Position numbers and translations under genes: made by a program
The notes under the pieces: model-generated
Databases searched by the model: none
What the model was told of the DNA's origin: nothing
The model's input: the letters and a program-made list of their open reading frames with translations, nothing else
In this document: positions 34,567 to 46,642 of the stretch, in pieces
Layout: every line of letters begins with the position of its first letter
Position numbering within the stretch: the stretch's first letter is position 1
Source of the DNA: Dillenia suffruticosa
Taxonomy: Eukaryota; Streptophyta; Magnoliopsida; Dilleniales; Dilleniaceae
Direction of reading: 5' to 3'
DNA: 64,000 nt
Assembly (NCBI GenBank): GCA_033439265.1
Contig: JAVTVX010000015.1
Coordinates: forward strand, 22,869,947 to 22,933,946

Positions 34567-35206
34567 TGAAAATAATGTTTTTTCATATCTCAATTAGGGT
34601 TGCTCTATACGTATATATTTACAGCTGCAGTAGCTAAACAAGGAAAAAAATAAAAATAGAAAATTTTCTAAGTTTAGTCAAAAACCCCTAATATTAAGCA
34701 ATTCCCCTAATCTTAGGTTATATGTCATACAGACTAATTTCTTATAGCTAATTAGGAAATTAAGTTATTGACTGTGAAGAAAAAGGTTTTCAAGAATGTG
34801 CCTATTCCATTTCAGAATTCACATGCATGCTTATTCTAGATCATTGACATTGGTGAATCAATTGTGGTTTTACTCTTTTAACTTAGATGTTGCACGCTCT
34901 GAATGTTGTTATGCATTCTCTTAGTTTAATGTAGTTTTGTTCTATAATCCAAGTGATTACTTTGATGATTGTGAAGTTTATGTCTTACAAAAATGAAATT
35001 CAAGAGTATACTTGACAGTAGCCATGATGCATTATTGTCTTCTCTTTGTATTGGCTATTAACAAGATGCAAACCAAATATTGTTTAACTTATAGGTTGAG
35101 AAAGATATATAGATGCATTAAGAACTTCTATGCGTTTTCTTTTCCCTTTTTTCCTTTTAATAACCTGGATTTGTAGCTATTGCCAGAGTTTCTTAGATAA
35201 GCATTG
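34567..35206. other. Copia 5' LTR (right edge unknown) followed by unassigned DNA
   Basis: AT-rich DNA with no open frame of note. The left part must be the copia LTR because it follows the primer-binding site. The right part is the original flank of the Gypsy-2 insertion, probably intronic or upstream DNA of the DUF1295 locus. No upstream DUF1295 exon was recognised here. Confidence 0.4.
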
Positions 35207-35211
35207 CATAC
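35207..35211. other. Gypsy-2 target-site duplication, left copy (CATAC)
   Basis: CATAC precedes the LTR start TGTTATG and is repeated at 54293-54297 directly after the end of the other LTR. Confidence 0.85.
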
Positions 35212-37430
35212 TGTTATGTCCTGACCTTCGGATCGAGTATGTGACAACCGCCGCATCATCCCGGCATACGGGTAAGCATCCCGGCGTACGGGTAAGCATC
35301 CCGGCATACGGGTAAGCTCTACCCGTTCACCAAGATAACGCAAGGCAATCATCCTGTTTTCAAAGTATACAATAACATGCAAAGAACCTACTCGATCCAT
35401 CCTTGTCAACATGCAAAGGCCATTCCATCCATCTGTAATCTAATTACATGCATAAGACCAACCTGGCCATCAATATCCAATCACATACTCCAACAATAAA
35501 ATAAGTCTCTACTCAAGGAATCCAAATCAAATCCAACAAAAATAATTGTCAAATAAAGTTTTTAAGAAAATATAAAGAAATAAGGTTCTCAACGTGAGTT
35601 TACATATCCAAATAAAATCTAATCATCAAGAAAAATAAAAGCATAATTCCAAATAAATTTTCACAATATTCACCGACATTCACCTCCATGGGCCCACTAA
35701 TTCCTCAAGAGAATCAAAAGCTAATTCCCGAAAGAGTTCTTAAAATATTTTCCGTCTGTTTAAAGATAAGAGTAATCCTCCAAACTAAACGTCCTATATA
35801 AAAATGAAATAAAAGAAATGAGTATAAACAATACTCAATGAATGGAATAATATATTATGAAATGAATGAGGGATGTGTGTAGATATGTCAAATAATATTT
35901 TAAAAAAATAATTTTCATCACATTCAATTTCATAAATGTTATGTATAAATATCACCAAATCTAATATCACAATAAAATGAGTTTTATGCATTCAAGTCAT
36001 ATCATAGTTTTCAAACAAAAAACAGGGGTTGCCAAAATATTATGTCCGATAATGGTCTAACGCGACCAATGGCGAATCCGCCAAGAGGTTTTCATACATT
36101 ACACATTTATCAAGTGCCCCTAACCTTAGCGTTGGCTCGGGACCTCCCTAGCGGTGTAACCAAGTTAGCCCGATGGGACAAAAGAGGTATCTCCCGGGCT
36201 CGACTAATCTCTCCGTCTAATAAATCTCTAATCACATTGTCTCATCGAGCTATACCGTGATAGAGAATGACTATAGCCACTAATAGGGGTTCAAATTCAC
36301 ATCCCAAGCCAATACATACAACATTCCATATTTAACCAATGTAACAATTGTACCAAATTTAATTCACTATTTTTCAAATCAAGTCATACTCAATACATCG
36401 TATAAAACATGACACATTTTCTATTTACAATAAATTGGATGCATAACTATATCAAAATTATATATAAGGGCATTCCACACACACAAAACATTGAAAAACT
36501 CATTTTAAAATCATTTAAAAATATCAAGTAAAATATTTTACTCATTTAAAGTATGACATAAAATCTACTCACTTTTTGACAGGGTCAACACTTGTAATCT
36601 ACAATTCAAAACTAAATTAATCCTTCCAAATCTTTCTATTCTCTCAACTATTTTACAATTAATCATAAATTATATTTAGAATTAGATGATTATTATTATT
36701 TTTTTCTAACCTTTCCTAACTCTACATTTCCAACATTATCAAAAATATATTCAAATCCTCCCAATAAACATCATATATTCAGGGAAACAATTTTTCTTTG
36801 AACATTTCTCTCAATTTTATCATTATACAAACCCTAAGGTTACACCCCTAAACTTAATCCTTCCAACCTCATCACAACAATTCAAATACATGATAAAATA
36901 ACTCAAATCTAGATAAGAGGAGGAGACTATCTCCAATGGAGTCACCAATTTTGTCCTCAAATTGAGTTACACCAAAACCCCCAATTTTCCAACATAAATT
37001 GTAATTTTTTTGCAAGAACAACACAAAAATAAGTTAAGAGAGAAAATTTACCTCTATAGGGACCACCAATTTCATCCCTAGTTGTGTCACTCCAAACCCT
37101 ATGTTTTTCTTTCTCTAGAAAAACTTGGATCTCTCTTTATATTCAACTTTCTAGGCATTTATTAGAGAGTTTGGAGTTTAGATCTTTGGTATTTGGGGAG
37201 ATTTAAATGAAGATGGCTGGAGAGAAAAGAGGGAAGAAGAGAAATAGCGAGAGAGAAGAGGAGGCGCAACAACAAGGGTCTCGGGGGGAAGAAAAAAGAG
37301 AGTAGGGAGGTAGGGTTTTGTTGTTTTGATTTTTCTTTTTCTTTTTCTTTTTTTTCCTTTTTTGACTTTTCCACAAGCGTTTTCTTTTGTTTGTTTCTTT
37401 TTTTTTGACTTTTTTTTCTGCGACTTTACA
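35212..37430 (-). repeat. Gypsy-2 3' LTR
   Basis: 2219 bp, from TGTTATGTCC to GACTTTACA. It aligns with 41526-43495 plus 53625-54292. Near its left end it has three copies of a 20-bp unit (35258-35317) that is single in the other LTR. It lacks the 374-bp duplication of the other LTR. Confidence 0.9.
35258..35317. repeat. Three tandem 20-bp units in the Gypsy-2 3' LTR
   Basis: ATCCCGGCATACGGGTAAGC is repeated three times with one substitution in the middle copy. Each unit contains a short palindromic core (CCGGCATACGG-like). Confidence 0.85.
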
Positions 37431-37451
37431 ATTTCTAACCCCCTAAAAAAA
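37431..37451 (-). promoter_or_regulatory. Gypsy-2 polypurine tract
   Basis: Directly inside the 3' LTR the minus strand is purine-rich (TTTTTTTAGGGGGTTAGAAAT), matching the tract of Gypsy-1 in position and sequence. Confidence 0.65.
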
Positions 37452-37487
37452 TTTTGTCCTCAAAATAAAAAAAAAAAAAAAACAAAA

Positions 37488-38225
37488 TCATGTCTTGAAG
37501 AGATGAGGGTATTGCTTTTTCATAATATTTTCGGACTCCCAAGTCTCTTCTTCAACCTGATCACTTTTCCATTGGACCTTAACAATTAGAACATGTTTGT
37601 TCCACAGTCTCCTGATTTGGCAATCAAGAATAGTTACGGGTTGGACTTTGAAACTCAAGTTTTCCCTTAGTTCGACTGGTAGAGTCTCTAAAATATGCAA
37701 ATGATCTGACAAATATTTTTTAGCTTGGAGATATAGAATACATTGTGGATTTTCTCCAAATCTGGGGACAATTTTAGCCGATATGCCACTTTTCCTATCC
37801 TCTCAAGGATTTTAAAAGGGCCAATGTAGCGAGAATTCAATTTTCCCCGCTTCCGAAACCAGATCACACCCTTGCAAGGTGATATTTTCAAAAATACCAT
37901 ATCTCCATCCTCAAACTCCAAATGTCTTCTTCTTCTGTCAGCGTAGCTCTTTTTTCTATCTTGAGGTGCCTTTTTTCTTGCCCAAATCACCTTCACTTTC
38001 TCTACGGTTGCTTCAATCAACTCAACATTTACAATCTTCCTCTCTCCTATCTGATCCCAACATAATCGAGTTCTATATTTCCTTTCATATAGAGTCTCAT
38101 AGATTGGCATCCCAATACTTGCCTGATAACTATTATTATATGCAAACTCAATTAACGGAAGGTATTTATCTCAACTTCCTCAGATATCCAACACATATGT
38201 CCCAAGTATGTCTTCAATGGCAGCC
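37488..38225 (-). pseudogene. Gypsy-2 integrase C-terminal half (broken)
   Basis: The minus strand gives YLPLIEFAYNNSYQASIGM, KISPCKGVIWFRKRGKL, YIGPFKILERIG and finally EEETWESEN in the chromodomain-like tail, closely parallel to Gypsy-1. There is a frameshift near 37700 and stops near 38165 and further upstream. Similarity stops at about 38225. The HHCC domain, the rest of the catalytic core, RT, RNase H, protease and gag are absent. Confidence 0.85.
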
Positions 38226-39272
38226 AGCTACCGAATAAACAACTCTTCATAATAATGTAGGTCCATTATTAAATTGTTGTGTATGAACTGGTCGTAGAAA
38301 TTATCAAGTGGGTAGAGAAATTCAATCATACACTTCCAGAGCAACAAGGCCTTCCACTTAGTAAGATTAACTAGCCATAAAAACTAAGCGAGTCTTGGTA
38401 CTCCTTAACCACATATCCCCTCCATCTATTTTCATTTTATTCAACTGTCATGCATCCATCCCGAACAATTTTGATTATTTATTTATTTTTATTTTATTTT
38501 ATTTTTATCAAAACAATATGCCACAAGCTAATTTGTACCATCTACAATGGCCACGATAACTTCCAATTTATAATCAACTTAAGCATTCAGCAGTACCATT
38601 CCTTTGACCCATTCGCTAAAATACCACAATATAAAACCACATTATCAATTTCAAGAAACTCTACTACTATTACTTCCTGCTTTATTCTGCTCCAGTTACA
38701 AATAATAGAAAACTATATACCATGAAAATGTAGCATCCTTCATTTCATTAACCACCTCTTAAACCTCAGATAACTTATATTTTGTACATTGTTGCATAAT
38801 TTGTAGGTGGATATAAGGGTGTCTTAATATATCAATGTCTCCCATCTCATCCTTAATCACATCCATAAAAAAATTTTGTTTTCATCAATTCCCTTATTCA
38901 ACATAGCATTCTCATATCTAAAATATTTATATTATATGCACAATTCTACACATAGGCCAATTATCCATGTTTTATAGCAAATTTTGAAATTTTCTCTTTT
39001 ATTGGGTTGGAACATTAAAAGTCATACCACTTGAAAGGTTCTCAACTTTATCTAGCTTCCCCTAATCCTATGAGTTTGTCATCCTTAATTTTCCATTTTC
39101 TTGAAACAATTGATCTTCAGCCATGAAAAAATATTCCTTGGCACCATGCACATCAATTTCACAAGACAATCCTATAAATCATCTTAATTTTTTTTTAACA
39201 ATTGATTATAAGATATTTATTGATTTCCTTCATGCTCCCATTATCTATCTTCAAAAATCAATTTAACATTGT
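38226..39272. other. Unassigned AT-rich internal region of Gypsy-2
   Basis: No gag-pol motif, RNA gene or clear repeat was recognised. It contains a T-rich tract near 38468-38508. Confidence 0.5.
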
Positions 39273-39593
39273 TTACAAGATCACCCCTTGCAGGTATGAA
39301 CATGCCATAGGGATATTACTATAAAAATAAAGGATCCATCCTCTACGATTACCAAAAAAATAGGCTGCATTCGTTATCACGAAAACAAGAGACATGGCAA
39401 CGATGAGAATCATAGAAGCCAAAAGTCTCACAAAGGTACATTCTCGGGGCGTTATCAATTGATTTATAGTGAAAACATTGATTGATGGCCTAAAAATATG
39501 TTCAACAACTAAGTGAATTCCAGAAAGAATAAAACAAGTACCATATGGCCATCCTTTCATCACCAACAATGGACATGAAATCAGTAGCCTCAT
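39273..39593 (-). other. Unrecognised hydrophobic 106-residue open frame inside Gypsy-2
   Basis: It starts with ATG and has at least two strongly hydrophobic stretches (about residues 58-80 and 85-104) that could be membrane segments, joined by a polar ITPRECTF stretch. It does not resemble gag or pol. Composition and length stand out from the stop-rich surroundings, so it may be an exon of a captured host gene, but I do not recognise the family. Chance is possible. Confidence 0.3.
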
Positions 39594-39689
39594 TCTTCCC
39601 TAGTAGGGATTGGACAACACTTAGCAATGGTGTGTGCTGTCAGTAAAATGGCTGGTATTAGTAGAACCCAAGTACTAATATAACTCTAA

Positions 39690-41155
39690 GGCCTTGTTTG
39701 GATTGACCATGGGATTTGGGAACCATAATCAGAATGATTCTCATTCCAATTCCAAATATCTGGGATGAGTTTCAAAGAATTTCCCTTTTTATATTGTTTG
39801 GAGTAGTCCAGGAATGAAATCTGTTTTTTTTTTTTTTTGGAATAATTCCCACTATGATATGAATCTTTACTTCTAATCTTGCATTATTATGAATTCTCAA
39901 CAGAAAACAGATGCCTTCCAGGTTTACATGCTAAGTTAGAATCATAGTCGCCAGTTCAAACATCAGAACCAAATCTAGTTTGAGGAACCTAATTAAGAGC
40001 AACTTCATAGTAGAACATTAATATATTCCTGGAAACATAGAAAACCTTGATAGATGTCCCTAACAACTCTATTTTCTTGTTGCAAACAACTAACTGTGGC
40101 ACTTTGAATATATTTTGGTAAAAGACAATCTCATAGTATAAAAGAATGATACAATTGAACTTAAAATTTGTACAGTATGACAGGAGAAATAAGGAAGAGT
40201 CTCCCAGAAGGATTACTGAATTGAAGAGCTGACTTTAAGAGTACACTTGAAATTCAAGCAAGAAAGCATTATCATTAAGATATTGCAACTGCGCTTCATT
40301 GGAGAACAAGGAAGAATTCATGATCTGGAAAATGATCGTCCTGATTATACATAAGATGCTAGTTTTTTTAAAGCATCTCACTAAGCATATAAGGCCTGCA
40401 TGGGTAATGTATAATCAGTATTGCCTTCTTTTTTATCAAAAGGTGCTTCCAGACCTCCAATAAAGATGCAAGAAATTTTACCATCAGACTAAGATTTACC
40501 TCATAAAGAAGCAAAAGTTTAGAACGTCATTACTATTACCGTGTGGGAATACATTGGAGTTCAGACTAATAGAGCAGGTAACACTACAAACAACAGCATA
40601 AGGCAACTATATAACTAAAAGATATATATTTCTCTACTTAAGTTTATTTAGGAAGTTTTTCCCTCTCATCAAATTATACAATCATAAATGTAGTAACGCC
40701 ATATGAAACCAAGAAACAAACAGAGATATAACTATGAAATTTCTGATATACTCGTATCTATCGTTTTAAACCATATACCATCATCATTTGACCACATCAC
40801 TAGGCCATCACTTTGGCCTTGCCATCATTAAGCAAGGCTAGCCATGTTAGACATCAGATCATGCTTCCTTGGTACCTTCATTTAGCATGGCCAAATTCGT
40901 CAGTAGCTAACTCCATTCAAGTTTATCCATATCAACATCCGCTTGACAAATGCTCATAAAAAATCGTAAACATTTATCAACCCTAACACATACTCTCAAA
41001 TATGACTCCCAAGAGTATTTCATTCTATATGTCAATCATAAGCAATTCCACGTTGTTATACCATTTGAACATGTATGCCAAACTTTTAAAATCAAAATAT
41101 AGGCACAGAGGCCAAAATTACTACTAGAGTCCCTCACCATTTGGCCAAACAAGCC
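39690..41155. mobile_element. Possible small DNA transposon with GGCC-TTGTTTGG ends
   Basis: The left end reads GGCCTTGTTTGG and the reverse complement of the right end reads GGCTTGTTTGG, resembling ends of PIF/Harbinger-like or hAT-like plant elements. The flanking triplets (TAA and ATA) do not match, so no target duplication supports it. No transposase is encoded. This is a weak call. Confidence 0.3.
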
Positions 41156-41506
41156 ATAATCAAAGGAAGTCTTTGGTTATAAGCGAGTAACCATTCATCG
41201 AGCGATTCGTCACTCGGGTTTCAGAGGTGTACTAGGAGAAAACTAATTCGGATTCCTCATTTTTTTTAAAGAAGGTATAGTTCTATAAAAGAGAACTATA
41301 CTTAGTATACAAGACTAAGCAAAAGCCTAAACAATTAACTCTCTAAAAATAAACTCAACATCCTAGAACCCATAGGAGGCGTTGTAAAAAAAATTTGGAA
41401 ATATTTGAAAATGTAAACGTTAAAATAATTTGAAAACAATTGAGAACTTTTCAAATATTTGGAAATATCTGAAAATCTCTCAAAATTTTATAAAACAAGA
41501 GCTTAA

Positions 41507-41520
41507 ATTCTGATACCAAT
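41507..41520 (-). promoter_or_regulatory. Gypsy-2 primer-binding site
   Basis: The minus strand reads ATTGGTATCAGAAT five bases inside the 5' LTR, the initiator Met-tRNA type. Confidence 0.75.
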
Positions 41521-41525
41521 AAAAT

Positions 41526-43495
41526 TGTTACGCCCCGACCCTCGGATCCAGCACGCGATAATTGTCGCATCATCCCCGCATACAGGTAAGCCATGCCCGT
41601 ACACTGGGATAACGAAGGCAATCATCCTGTTTTCAAAGCATATAATAACATGCAAAGGATCCACTCGGTCCATCCTTGTCAACATGCAAAGGACCTACTG
41701 GATCCATTCCTAATTTAACACAACATGCGAAAGACTCAGTCCATCCCTGTCAACATGCAAAGGCCATCCCAGCCATCTGTAATCCAATTACATGCACAAG
41801 GCCAACCCGGCAATCAATATCCAATCACATACTCCAACAATAAAATAAGTCCCTACTCAAGGGATCCAAATCAAATCCAATAAAAATAATTGTCAAATAA
41901 AGTTTTTAAAAAATAGAAAGAAGTAAGGTCCTCAATGTGACCTTTACATAACCAAATAAAATCTAATCATCAAGAATAATAAAAGCATAGCTCCAAATAA
42001 ATTTTCACAACATTCACCAACATTCACCTCCATGGGCCCACTAATCCCTCAAGAGAATCAAAAGCCGATACCCGAAAGAGTTCTCAAAATATTTTCCGTC
42101 TGCTTAAAGGTAAAAGTAATTCTCCAAACTAAATGCCCTTTATAAAAATAGAATAAGAGGAATGAGTATAAACAATACTCAATGAGTAGAATAATATATT
42201 ATGAAGTGAATGAGGGGTGAGTGTGGATATATCGAATAATACTCCAAAAAAATTATTTTTATCATATTCAATTTCATAAATGTTATATATAAATATCAAG
42301 ATTTTCCGGCTAAATCTAATATTACAATAAAATGAGTTTTATGCATCCAAGTCATATCATAGTTTTCAAACAAACAACGGGGGTTGCCAAAATATTATGT
42401 CCGACAATGGTCTACCGCGACCAATAGCGAATCCGCCAAGGGGTTTTCATACATTTCATATTTATCAAGTTCCCCTAACTTTGGCATTGGCTCTGGACCT
42501 CCATGGCGGTATAACCAAATTAGCCTGACAGGACAAAAGAGGCGTCTCCCGGGCTCGACTAACCCTCCGTTTAATAAAACCCTAATCACGTTGCCCCGTT
42601 GAATTACACCGTAATAAGGAATGACTATAGCCACTAGTAGGGGTTCAGACTCATACCCCAAACCAATACATACACCATTCCATATTTAACCGATATAACA
42701 ATTGTATCAAATTTAATTCACTATTTCTGAAATCAAGTCATACTCAATAAATCGAATAAAACATGACACATTTCTATTTACAACAAATTAGATGCATAAC
42801 TATATCAAAATTATATATAAGGACATTCTACACACACAAAATATTAAAAAACTCATTTTAAAATTATTTAAAAATATCAAGTAAAATATTTTACTCATTT
42901 AAAATATAACATAAAATCCAATCACATTTTGGGAGGGTCAATACTTCCAATCTACAATCAAAACTAAATTAATCCTTCCAAACTTTCGATTGTCTTAACC
43001 TAGAATAATAACTACCATTTTACAATTAATCATAAATTATATTTAGAATTAGTTGATTATTATTTTTTTTCTAACTTTTCCTAACTCTATATTTCCAACA
43101 TTATCAAAATTATATTCAAATCCTCCCAATAAGCATCATATATATAGGGAAATAATTTTTCTTTGAACATTTATCTCAATATACAAAGCTTACCCCTAAA
43201 CTTAATCCTTTCAACTCATCACAACAATTCAAATACATGATAAAATAACTCAAATCTAAATAAGATGAGGAAATTATCTCAAATGGAGTCACCAATTTTG
43301 TCTTTAAGTTGAGTTATACCAAAACCCTAAATTTTCTCTCTATAAAATCTCAAATTTTCAACATAAATTGTAATTTTATGTAAAAACAACACAAAAATAA
43401 GCTAAGAGAGAAAATTTAACTCTATAGGAATCATCAATTTCATCTTTTGTTGTATCACTCCAAACCCTAGGTTTTTCTTTCTCTAGAAAAACTTG
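41526..43495 (-). repeat. Gypsy-2 5' LTR, part left of the CACTA insertion
   Basis: It starts TGTTACGCCCCGACC and aligns with 35212-37120. It ends in TTG (43493-43495), the first copy of the CACTA target duplication. The LTR continues at 53625. The segment ending here is the first copy of a 374-bp tandem duplication. Confidence 0.9.
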
Positions 43496-43509
43496 CACTA
43501 CAAAAAAAG
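43496..43509 (+). repeat. CACTA left terminal inverted repeat
   Basis: CACTACAAAAAAAG, an exact inverted match of 53608-53621. It is the expected transposase cleavage end. Confidence 0.95.
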
Positions 43510-43985
43510 CGGAATTTAGCGACGAACTTTAGCGACGAAACATATTCGTCGCAAATCTGCAACAAATTTAGCAACAAAAAATGTTATCGTCGCAAATTAG
43601 CCATAATTTTAGCAACAAAAATATTTTCGTCGCAAATTTAGCAACTAAAAACTTTTTCGTTACAAAATTCGTCGCAAATTTGTGACGAAATTTATTTGAA
43701 GCAAAATTCGTGGCAAATTTGGGACGAAAAAATATTTCGTCGCTAAATTTGTGACGAATTTCAAAATACGTCGCAAACTTTGCGAACAATTTAAAAAATC
43801 GTCCCTAAATTTGCGACGAAAAATAAATTCATCCCAAAAATAGGGACGAAAACGATATTCGTCCCTAAATTTGGGACGAAAACGAAATTCGTCCCTAAAT
43901 TCGGGACGAAAAAAATATTCGTCCCTGAATCAGGGACGAAAAAAAATTTCGTCCCTGAATCAGGGACGAATTTTGGGACAAATTT
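43510..43985. repeat. CACTA left subterminal repeats (GCGACGAA then GGGACGAA types)
   Basis: Short palindromic words alternate in both orientations. The outer part carries TTCGTCGCAAATTTGCGACGAA-like units and the inner part TTCGTCCCTAAATTTGGGACG-like units. In En/Spm, TNPA binds repeated subterminal motifs; these are the likely equivalents. Confidence 0.85.
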
Positions 43986-44435
43986 GTTTTTGAAGCAAAA
44001 GTGAAGATATTTCATATAAAAATAATAAAAATTAAAAACCATCTCTCCCATGACAAATTCTTGGCCATGTTGAAAAACAGAATATGCGTAGAAATCTATT
44101 TGAACAAAGATCTATTTTTCATTTATCGGGTCTTTTTCAAGCCCCTTTACGATCTGAATTTATTCCAATCTACACTCTATAAACTCTCTACTCTTCCCAC
44201 TGCAAAAGGCATATAATTCACTCTCATTCCCTTCTTTACAATGTACATTTTGTGATATGTGATCAGATTAGCTCTATTAGAACTGGTAGTTAAGGTATTA
44301 TGCTTTTGAATAAAAAAGCGTAAGAATAAATCATATCTTTCAGTTAATCAAAAATACTAGACTCGATATTGTTTGATTGCTTTCAATATTTTTCCTTCAA
44401 TTTTGACTTGAAAAACCATGTTAATATAGTTGAGA
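43986..44435. other. Unique AT-rich segment between two subterminal repeat blocks
   Basis: No gene or repeat recognised. Its first bases (GGGACAAATTTG then TTTTGAAGCAAAA and GATATTT) reappear at about 45210-45247 after the second repeat block. This suggests that the left end region was partly duplicated within the element. Confidence 0.5.
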
Positions 44436-45215
44436 TGGGACGAAAAAGATATTCGTTCCGGCTTCAGGGAGGGAAAAAAATTTCGTCCCGGAATCAGGGA
44501 CGAAAAAATAATTCGTCCCTGATTCAGGGACGAAAAATAAATTCGTCCCTGAAATAGGGACGAAAAAATAATTCGTCCCTGAATCAGGGACGAAAAAAAA
44601 ATTCGTCCCTGAAAGAGGGACGAAATAATAATTCGTCCCTGAAACAGGGACGAAAAAAAAATTCGTCCCTGAATCAGGGACGAAAAATAAAATCGTCCCT
44701 GAATCAGGGACGAAAAAATATTTTGTCCCGGAATCAGGGACGAAAAAATAATTCGTCCCTGATTCAGGGACGAAAAATAAATTCGTCCCTGAAACAGGGA
44801 CGAAAATATAATTCGTCCCTGAAAGAGGGATGAAATAATAATTCGTCCCTGAAACAGGGACGAAAAAAAAATTCGTCCCTGAATCAGGGACGAAAAAAAA
44901 AATCGTCCCTGAATCAGGGACGAAAAAAAAATTCGTCCCTGAAACAGGGACGAAATAATAATTCGTCCCTGAAACAGGGACGAAAAAAAAATGCGTCCCT
45001 GAATCAGGGACGAAAAAAAAATTCGTCCCTGAATCAGGGACGAAAAAATAATTCGTCCCTGAATCAGGGACGAAAAAATAATTCGTCCCTGAAACAGGGA
45101 CGAAAAAATAATTCGTCCCTGCATCAGGGACGAATTTCGGGACAAAAAAAAATTCGTCCCTAAATCAGGGACGAAAAAATATTTCGTCCCTGAATCAGGG
45201 ACGAATTTTGGGACA
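44436..45215. repeat. Array of 30-bp palindromic subterminal repeats
   Basis: About 25 units with an exact 30-bp period; no slippage at all between about 44491 and 45130. Each unit is centred on a palindrome of the form TTCGTCCCTGAATCAGGGA followed by CGAA and an A/T linker. A second level is visible: the variant GTCCCGGAATC occurs at 44484 and again at 44724, 240 bp (eight units) apart, with similar neighbours. The repeat has no stops in one minus-strand frame, giving a 541-codon spurious reading. Confidence 0.93.
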
Positions 45216-45257
45216 ACTTGGATTTTGAAGCAAAATCCAAGATATTTTTCACACACA

Positions 45258-45264
45258 CTCACTC

Positions 45265-45320
<56 letters not shown>
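45258..45320. repeat. (CT)n microsatellite
   Basis: About 60 bp of CT dinucleotides with few interruptions, between the subterminal array and the GC-rich leader. Confidence 0.95.
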
Positions 45321-45324
<4 letters not shown>

Positions 45325-45329
45325 GGTTC

Positions 45330-45995
45330 ATCTCGTTTGTGAAGAGCAGCCGCGAAGGGGTACTGCGAAGGGATGGCGGAAGGGATGCCGGATCTACGAT
45401 AGTGTTAGGTAATCTCTCTCTCTCATTCTCTCTCTTGGCCGTAGACGGTAGATCCGGCGCTGCCTCCCCTGCGCTGCCCAGGTGTGCGAAGGGGCCGTCG
45501 CCCCTTCGCTGCCGAGACGGCCAATGGGGCCGTCGCCCCTTCGCTGCCCAGAGGCGCAAAGGGGCCGCTGTCCCCTTTGCGCCTCCGCCGCGAAGCAGGG
45601 CAGCAGGGGCTGCGCTGCCCTGCGCTGCAGTGGCTGCGCTGCCCTGCTGCGCGGCCCGGCTGCATTGCGGGGCTGCGCGGCCCTGCTGCGCGGCCCTGCT
45701 GCGCGAAGGGCCTGCAGCCCCTTCGAGGCCCAGACGCGCGAAGGGGCCGCTGGGCCCTTTGCGCGTCTTCCCCGGGAAGGGGCCGCTGTCCCTTTTTGCG
45801 CCTCCGCCGCGCGAAGGGGTAGCAGTAGCTGCGCGGCCCCGACGCGGGAAGGTGCCGCGCAGCCCTTGTTGCGTCCCTGCTGCGCGATGGGCCACGATGG
45901 CCCCTGGCTTCCCATCGTGGCCCATTGGACTGGGCCAGGCCCATTCGACCCGGCCCGGCCCAATGGGACAGGTCCCGTACAAAAAGCAATGTAGT
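45330..45995 (+). promoter_or_regulatory. GC-rich leader of the CACTA element
   Basis: About 660 bp of strongly GC- and CpG-rich DNA in an otherwise AT-rich element. It has repeated and inverted words such as GCGAAGGGGCC and CCCCTTCGC. It lies upstream of the transposase gene, where En/Spm has its GC-rich first untranslated exon and methylation-controlled region. Open frames run in several frames here with no protein-like sequence, so none is called. A donor-like TAG|GTAATC at about 45409 and an acceptor-like GACAG at about 46638 could frame a leader intron. Confidence 0.6.
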
Positions 45996-46642
45996 TTGAA
46001 TTGTATTATTTAAATTTGTGAGAAATGTTATTTACAAGATTTTTTTATAATATTGTTTTAACTAACTTATTAGTTATTTATAAATCCTTTTTTATGTGTT
46101 AGGTTTTGCGGTTATCGACTTTTTGGATTGGAAGCTGTTACTGGTGTTGATATCAGACTCTATCGGTGAGTTATTAATTGGTGGTGATAATTGTTTTAGT
46201 TTGTACTCTAATGATGTTAAAATGTAATTAATAGTAAATTTTATGTGATAAATGATTATGAGATGTTTGTGATTAACAATACTCAGTAGTTTATATTAAA
46301 TCTTATATGGATTTGTTAAATAATCAATGTTGTTAAATGTTTAATATTTGATAATTTATTTTATTTTATTATAATATTTAATGTTATTGTAATAATTTAG
46401 TTATTTTGTTTTATATTAAATAAGTTTATAATATTATTTATTATTATATTTAATTTTTGTGAAATTAATCTTTGTATTTATGATCATTTCATTTTTGTAC
46501 AATAAACGTTCTTGTTTATTGTTATATGATTTTAGTTTGAAATATTGATTATATTACTTATGATGATTTAGTAGTTTTGTTTGTAGATCTTATTTGAATT
46601 CTTATTAATATTTCAAAAAGTTTAAATTTTGAGACAGGGAAA
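45996..46642 (+). other. AT-rich stretch between GC leader and transposase start
   Basis: No open frame; probably a 5' leader intron. It ends in GAGACAG just before the transposase ATG. Confidence 0.45.

Noticed and set aside
44436..45215. CRISPR-like regular array
   Set aside because: Units are contiguous palindromes of a CACTA subterminal region with no unique spacers, in a plant genome with introns.
44357..45982. A 541-codon open frame on the minus strand
   Set aside because: It reads through the 30-bp repeat array (SSLxQGRxxF repeated) and the GC-rich leader; it is a consequence of repeat periodicity and has no protein-family features.
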